A DNA stretch of 64,000 bases from positions 1,054,001-1,118,000 of the forward strand of contig JAGTXZ010000018.1 in the NCBI GenBank assembly GCA_018398575.1. The letters are read 5' to 3'. Each line of letters starts with the position of its first letter. Positions within the stretch are counted from its first letter, which is position 1. The position numbers and the translations under genes were made by a program. Of the stretch, positions 61,621-64,000 are shown piece by piece. Under the pieces are notes generated by a model. It was not told the DNA's origin. It saw only the letters and a program-made list of their open reading frames with translations, and ran no database searches. Origin of the DNA: Ampelomyces quisqualis. Lineage: Eukaryota; Ascomycota; Dothideomycetes; Pleosporales; Phaeosphaeriaceae.

Positions 61621-63066
61621 AATCTACTGCTACTAGAAGAATACTAAGCTCTTTATCTGTAAGCTACTAGTCTAGCACGTTATTTGCAAAATTGCTAGTA
61701 AGTAATACAAAAGAATGCCCTACGTCTACTTCTAGCAATTAGCTATTAAGGCACTTTAAGAAGCTGCTAAGGCTTTTCTAGTTAGCTTTTTTAAAGGTAT
61801 AGTAATTTTTTCTATTTTGTTGCAAAATACTAATTTATTATAGATACTAACATTAACGCAATTTATGCAAAAAGAGTTACTATATAGTATAAGGATGTGC
61901 AGCTAGCTCTTAGGTACTATAGAAAGTTTAATTTTTTAGCTTAGTGTATATAGAAATTGCAGAAGCTATAGGCTTACTATATTTAAGAAATAAACTTATG
62001 CTACGTTTGCCTATATAATAAATAAACGTAATAAACATTAGTTTCTTAACATTCTTCACGTATTTTAGCCTCTTTAAGATTTAATATATATTTAGAAATC
62101 AATATATATCTATATATATATATAGTAGAAGGTATACTTAGATTATACTTATACACCTCTTGTTACGCTATTAATCTATTTAGAGAGTATACTATATATT
62201 AAATTTTAATTAATTGCGCTAAACTTATGCAACCTAACCTTAACCTACAATTAATTACCTCTACTCTAACCTCTACCTTTTATTAGCGTAAAAAGATTAG
62301 GTAGAGAGTTAGGTAGGTTTAGAGTCTTACGTAAAGCTACTCTAACTCTACCTAACCTCTACCTATTTACTACTATATAACTAACTACCTATCTACTGCA
62401 GTAGAAGGTATTCTTAACCTGCTATAGGCTTAGGTAAGTTATTTTTCCTGTTCCTTGCAGTTGCTGCGCTAGCGTTCTAACAGCGTCTAGGCTAACCTCC
62501 TCTCTTTTAGTAAGGCTAACGCGCAGTCTAACTCTAACTTTAATATAAAGAGAGAAAAGTCTCTCTCTAGGTCTAAGCCTAGGTTTAAGAGTAGCAGCAG
62601 TAGTAGGAGTAGAAATAGAGATAAAACCTCTCTCCTAGATAGCCCTAGCCTTATACCTTCTTCTAAGAAGAAGGGTAAGAGTAAGGCTAAGGCTAGGCCT
62701 AAGGCTAAGCCTAAGGCTAAACCTAAGCCTAAGCCTAAGCCTAAGAAGCGCCTAGCTTTAGCTAGTTCTGCTAAGAAGCCTGCGTTCAAGCGCGTTAAAG
62801 GCTTAGACCTGTTAGGTTACCTAGTGTACACTGCAACAGCAACAGTAAGAAGTAAAGTCCTATTAGAGTTAGGTAATACTATTTTCTAAGAATAGTAGAA
62901 AGAGGTAGAGAATAAAGGGCTTAGTAATAATTTACTAGGCTTTCTAAGCTTCTATAAGGCTAATAAAAATAATAATAAGTTTCTAAGCTAAGCTAGTAGT
63001 TGTGCTTAGCTGCGCTACTAAGGCGCTAGTAGTGCACTAGTAAGGCGCCTTTATTTTCCTATGTTT

Positions 63067-63128
63067 TTTTTTTTTTTTTTTTTTTTTCTTTTTTTTTTCC
63101 TTTGTTTTCCTTTCTCTCTTTTTTTTTG
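63067..63128. repeat. Poly-pyrimidine tract (mostly T)
   Basis: About 60 bases of nearly pure T with a few C and G, between the end of R2 and the minus-strand Gypsy relic. Read on the minus strand it is a poly-purine tract downstream of a chromodomain, a position compatible with a 3' end of that element. Confidence 0.7.
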
Positions 63129-64000
63129 TATATTAATTGTATAAGTAGTTAATCTTCTTTCTAGTTATACCTTTCTATAAGTAATTTGTCTATATTTTTT
63201 TAATTAACCTATTTGTTATATTCTAAGGGCTAGCCTTTCTATTTTACTAGGTAATTTACTAAATACCTATTACTAATACAGCTTTAACCTTATAGTGTTA
63301 TTGCAGGTCTTTACTAATGTTTAGATTAACAGGCCTAGGTAAAGTTAACTCTTCTCTCTTTCTAGCTATAAACAGCTAGAGCAAGAAGGTGTAGAATACT
63401 AGGTAGACTCTTATATATAATAAAAGTAAGATCCTAAAAGCTTATAAGCTAATTTACTCTTTTACTAGAAAGAGGCCTATTTAGCGCAGTGTTAGCTTCT
63501 TACTAGCGCTGCGCAGGCGTAGATACTTTGTTAACAAAAGGATTATATCCTTAGGTTTAAACTCTTAGAGCCTGTGTCTTTTGTTATAATATTGCTCTTA
63601 ATATTATAAAGTTTTATACTAGTAATTAGCTAGAGCGTTCTAAGTTTATATAAGCTTTTGCAACCTTTTCTTAACGCTAAGAACTTTAGTAGGCGCTGTT
63701 AGCTTGCAGTTGAGGCGCAGGTAAAACCTATAGCAGGCAAAGAATAGAGATATTCCTAATATAGCCTGCTTAGCATTATTATATACAAATCCTGCTAGTA
63801 ACAAGAGGTATACCTAATCTTCTTAATAATTGCTTACAAAAGCTCTTAAGTATTACTTAAAGGTTTAATTTTCTATTCTGTTTGCCTATCTATTTGTAAG
63901 TAGAAGGCAGTACTAAGCTATTGTTTTACCTTTACTATAAAGCAGATATCTACCTAAAATTATAAAGTAAAGACACTTTCTTAATCTAATACAATACCTT
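63129..64000 (-). pseudogene. Ty3/Gypsy chromovirus D, partial (integrase C-terminus and chromodomain)
   Basis: A different Gypsy family, continuing beyond the window. On the minus strand, 63880-63700 reads STAFYLQIDRQTE, then ...GISPF-like and ACYGF-like segments in broken frames. 63560-63300 reads LRLRSASKKLTLR*IGLFLVKE, VYLVFYTFLL*LFIARKREE and LTLPRPVNLNISKDLQ*HYK, matching the integrase C-terminal KLRTRRPSKKLDxRxIGPF...VFHxSLL pattern. VKAVLVIGI then starts a chromodomain-like end. RIP-type stops are throughout. No LTR was recognised in the window. Confidence 0.85.

Larger units (their letters stand above)
40154..62377 (-). mobile_element. hAT transposon copy C, containing nested Gypsy elements
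   Basis: Termini are TACGCTAGTAAATAGGT at 40154 and ...cctatttactactata at 62377. Flanks are a perfect 8-bp duplication, taactaac (40146-40153 and 62378-62385). The uninterrupted target is visible in R1 near 23808-23820. Without the Gypsy insert (40593-56769 plus one 5-bp duplication) it is 6042 bp, matching copy A. It is inverted relative to copy A and RIP-mutated throughout. Confidence 0.95.
39106..63060 (+). repeat. R repeat copy 2, split by hAT copy C
   Basis: The halves 39106-40153 and 62378-about 63060 join into one unit homologous to R1 on the opposite strand. The joined plus strand has a nearly continuous frame from about 39840 to 63060, with stops only at TAG/TAA. It is Ser/Gln-rich (SKVSTNFVKS, KKDSNSITVAK), then VEGILNLL, an intron-like gtaag...ttgcag gap at 62432-62460, REKSLSRSKPRFKSSSS, KKKGKSKAKARPKAKPK and VKGLDLLGYLV. 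It carries the uninterrupted site for hAT copy B (about 62872-62879) and for the MITE (about 39801-39809). The product is not recognised. The minus-strand 100-aa Leu-rich ORF at 62487-62789 is its antisense shadow. Confidence 0.7.

Noticed and set aside
62487..62789. 100-aa Leu-rich minus-strand ORF resembling a membrane protein
   Set aside because: Its LGLGLALGL pattern is the antisense of Lys/Pro/Ala codons in R2. R1 and the joined R2 frame support the plus strand.
1..64000. tRNA, rRNA or CRISPR arrays
   Set aside because: No cloverleaf with conserved T-loop, no rRNA segments and no spaced direct repeats were seen. The regular repeats present are LTR subrepeats and coding tandem repeats.

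Overview
The window looks like a filamentous ascomycete chromosome (Pezizomycotina, most like a Dothideomycete; this is an inference). It has two compartments. About 25.6-37.4 kb is a normal-composition gene island with short introns of 48-109 bp. The flanks (1-25.6 kb and about 38-64 kb) are repeats saturated with repeat-induced point mutation (RIP) of the CpA-to-TpA type. CpA and TpG are strongly depleted, Trp and Gln codons have become TAG/TAA, and TGA is rare, so almost no long ORFs survive although protein families remain readable.

Left flank: a Ty1/Copia relic (1-5690, + strand, truncated by the window edge). A Ty3/Gypsy chromovirus relic follows on the minus strand (about 5726-18701), split by a complete hAT transposon (6530-12572). 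Then come an unassigned stretch with a pocket that escaped RIP (18.6-18.9 kb), a truncated second hAT copy (19597-23316), and a copy of an unrecognised repeated gene-like unit called R here (R1, 23317-25303), which carries a 449-bp hAT MITE.

Gene island: a secreted Egh16/Gas1-like protein with a long Ala/Pro repeat tail (minus), a secreted amidase-signature hydrolase (plus), a seven-helix membrane protein (plus, one intron), a small hypothetical protein (minus) and a multi-exon protein kinase with an atypical catalytic loop (plus). They do not form an obvious pathway or cluster.

Right flank: a truncated Fot1/pogo transposase relic (38.0-38.8 kb), then a four-level nest. R2 (39.1-63.06 kb) is interrupted by hAT copy C (40154-62377). 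That hAT is interrupted by Gypsy element E1 (40593-56769), which is interrupted by Gypsy element E2 (47797-55838). Each inner insertion shows a target-site duplication readable in the sequence (taactaac, gtaag, gccct). The window ends inside another minus-strand Gypsy chromovirus (integrase and chromodomain).

The least explained items are the R repeat (a spliced, Ser/Arg- and Lys/Pro-rich putative protein that is a repeated landing site for hAT elements), an apparent second, opposite-strand gene inside the hAT element, a shared motif in the putative hAT introns, the 33-residue coiled-coil-like tandem repeats in the Gypsy polyprotein, and about 1.9 kb of unknown sequence downstream of the Gypsy chromodomain.
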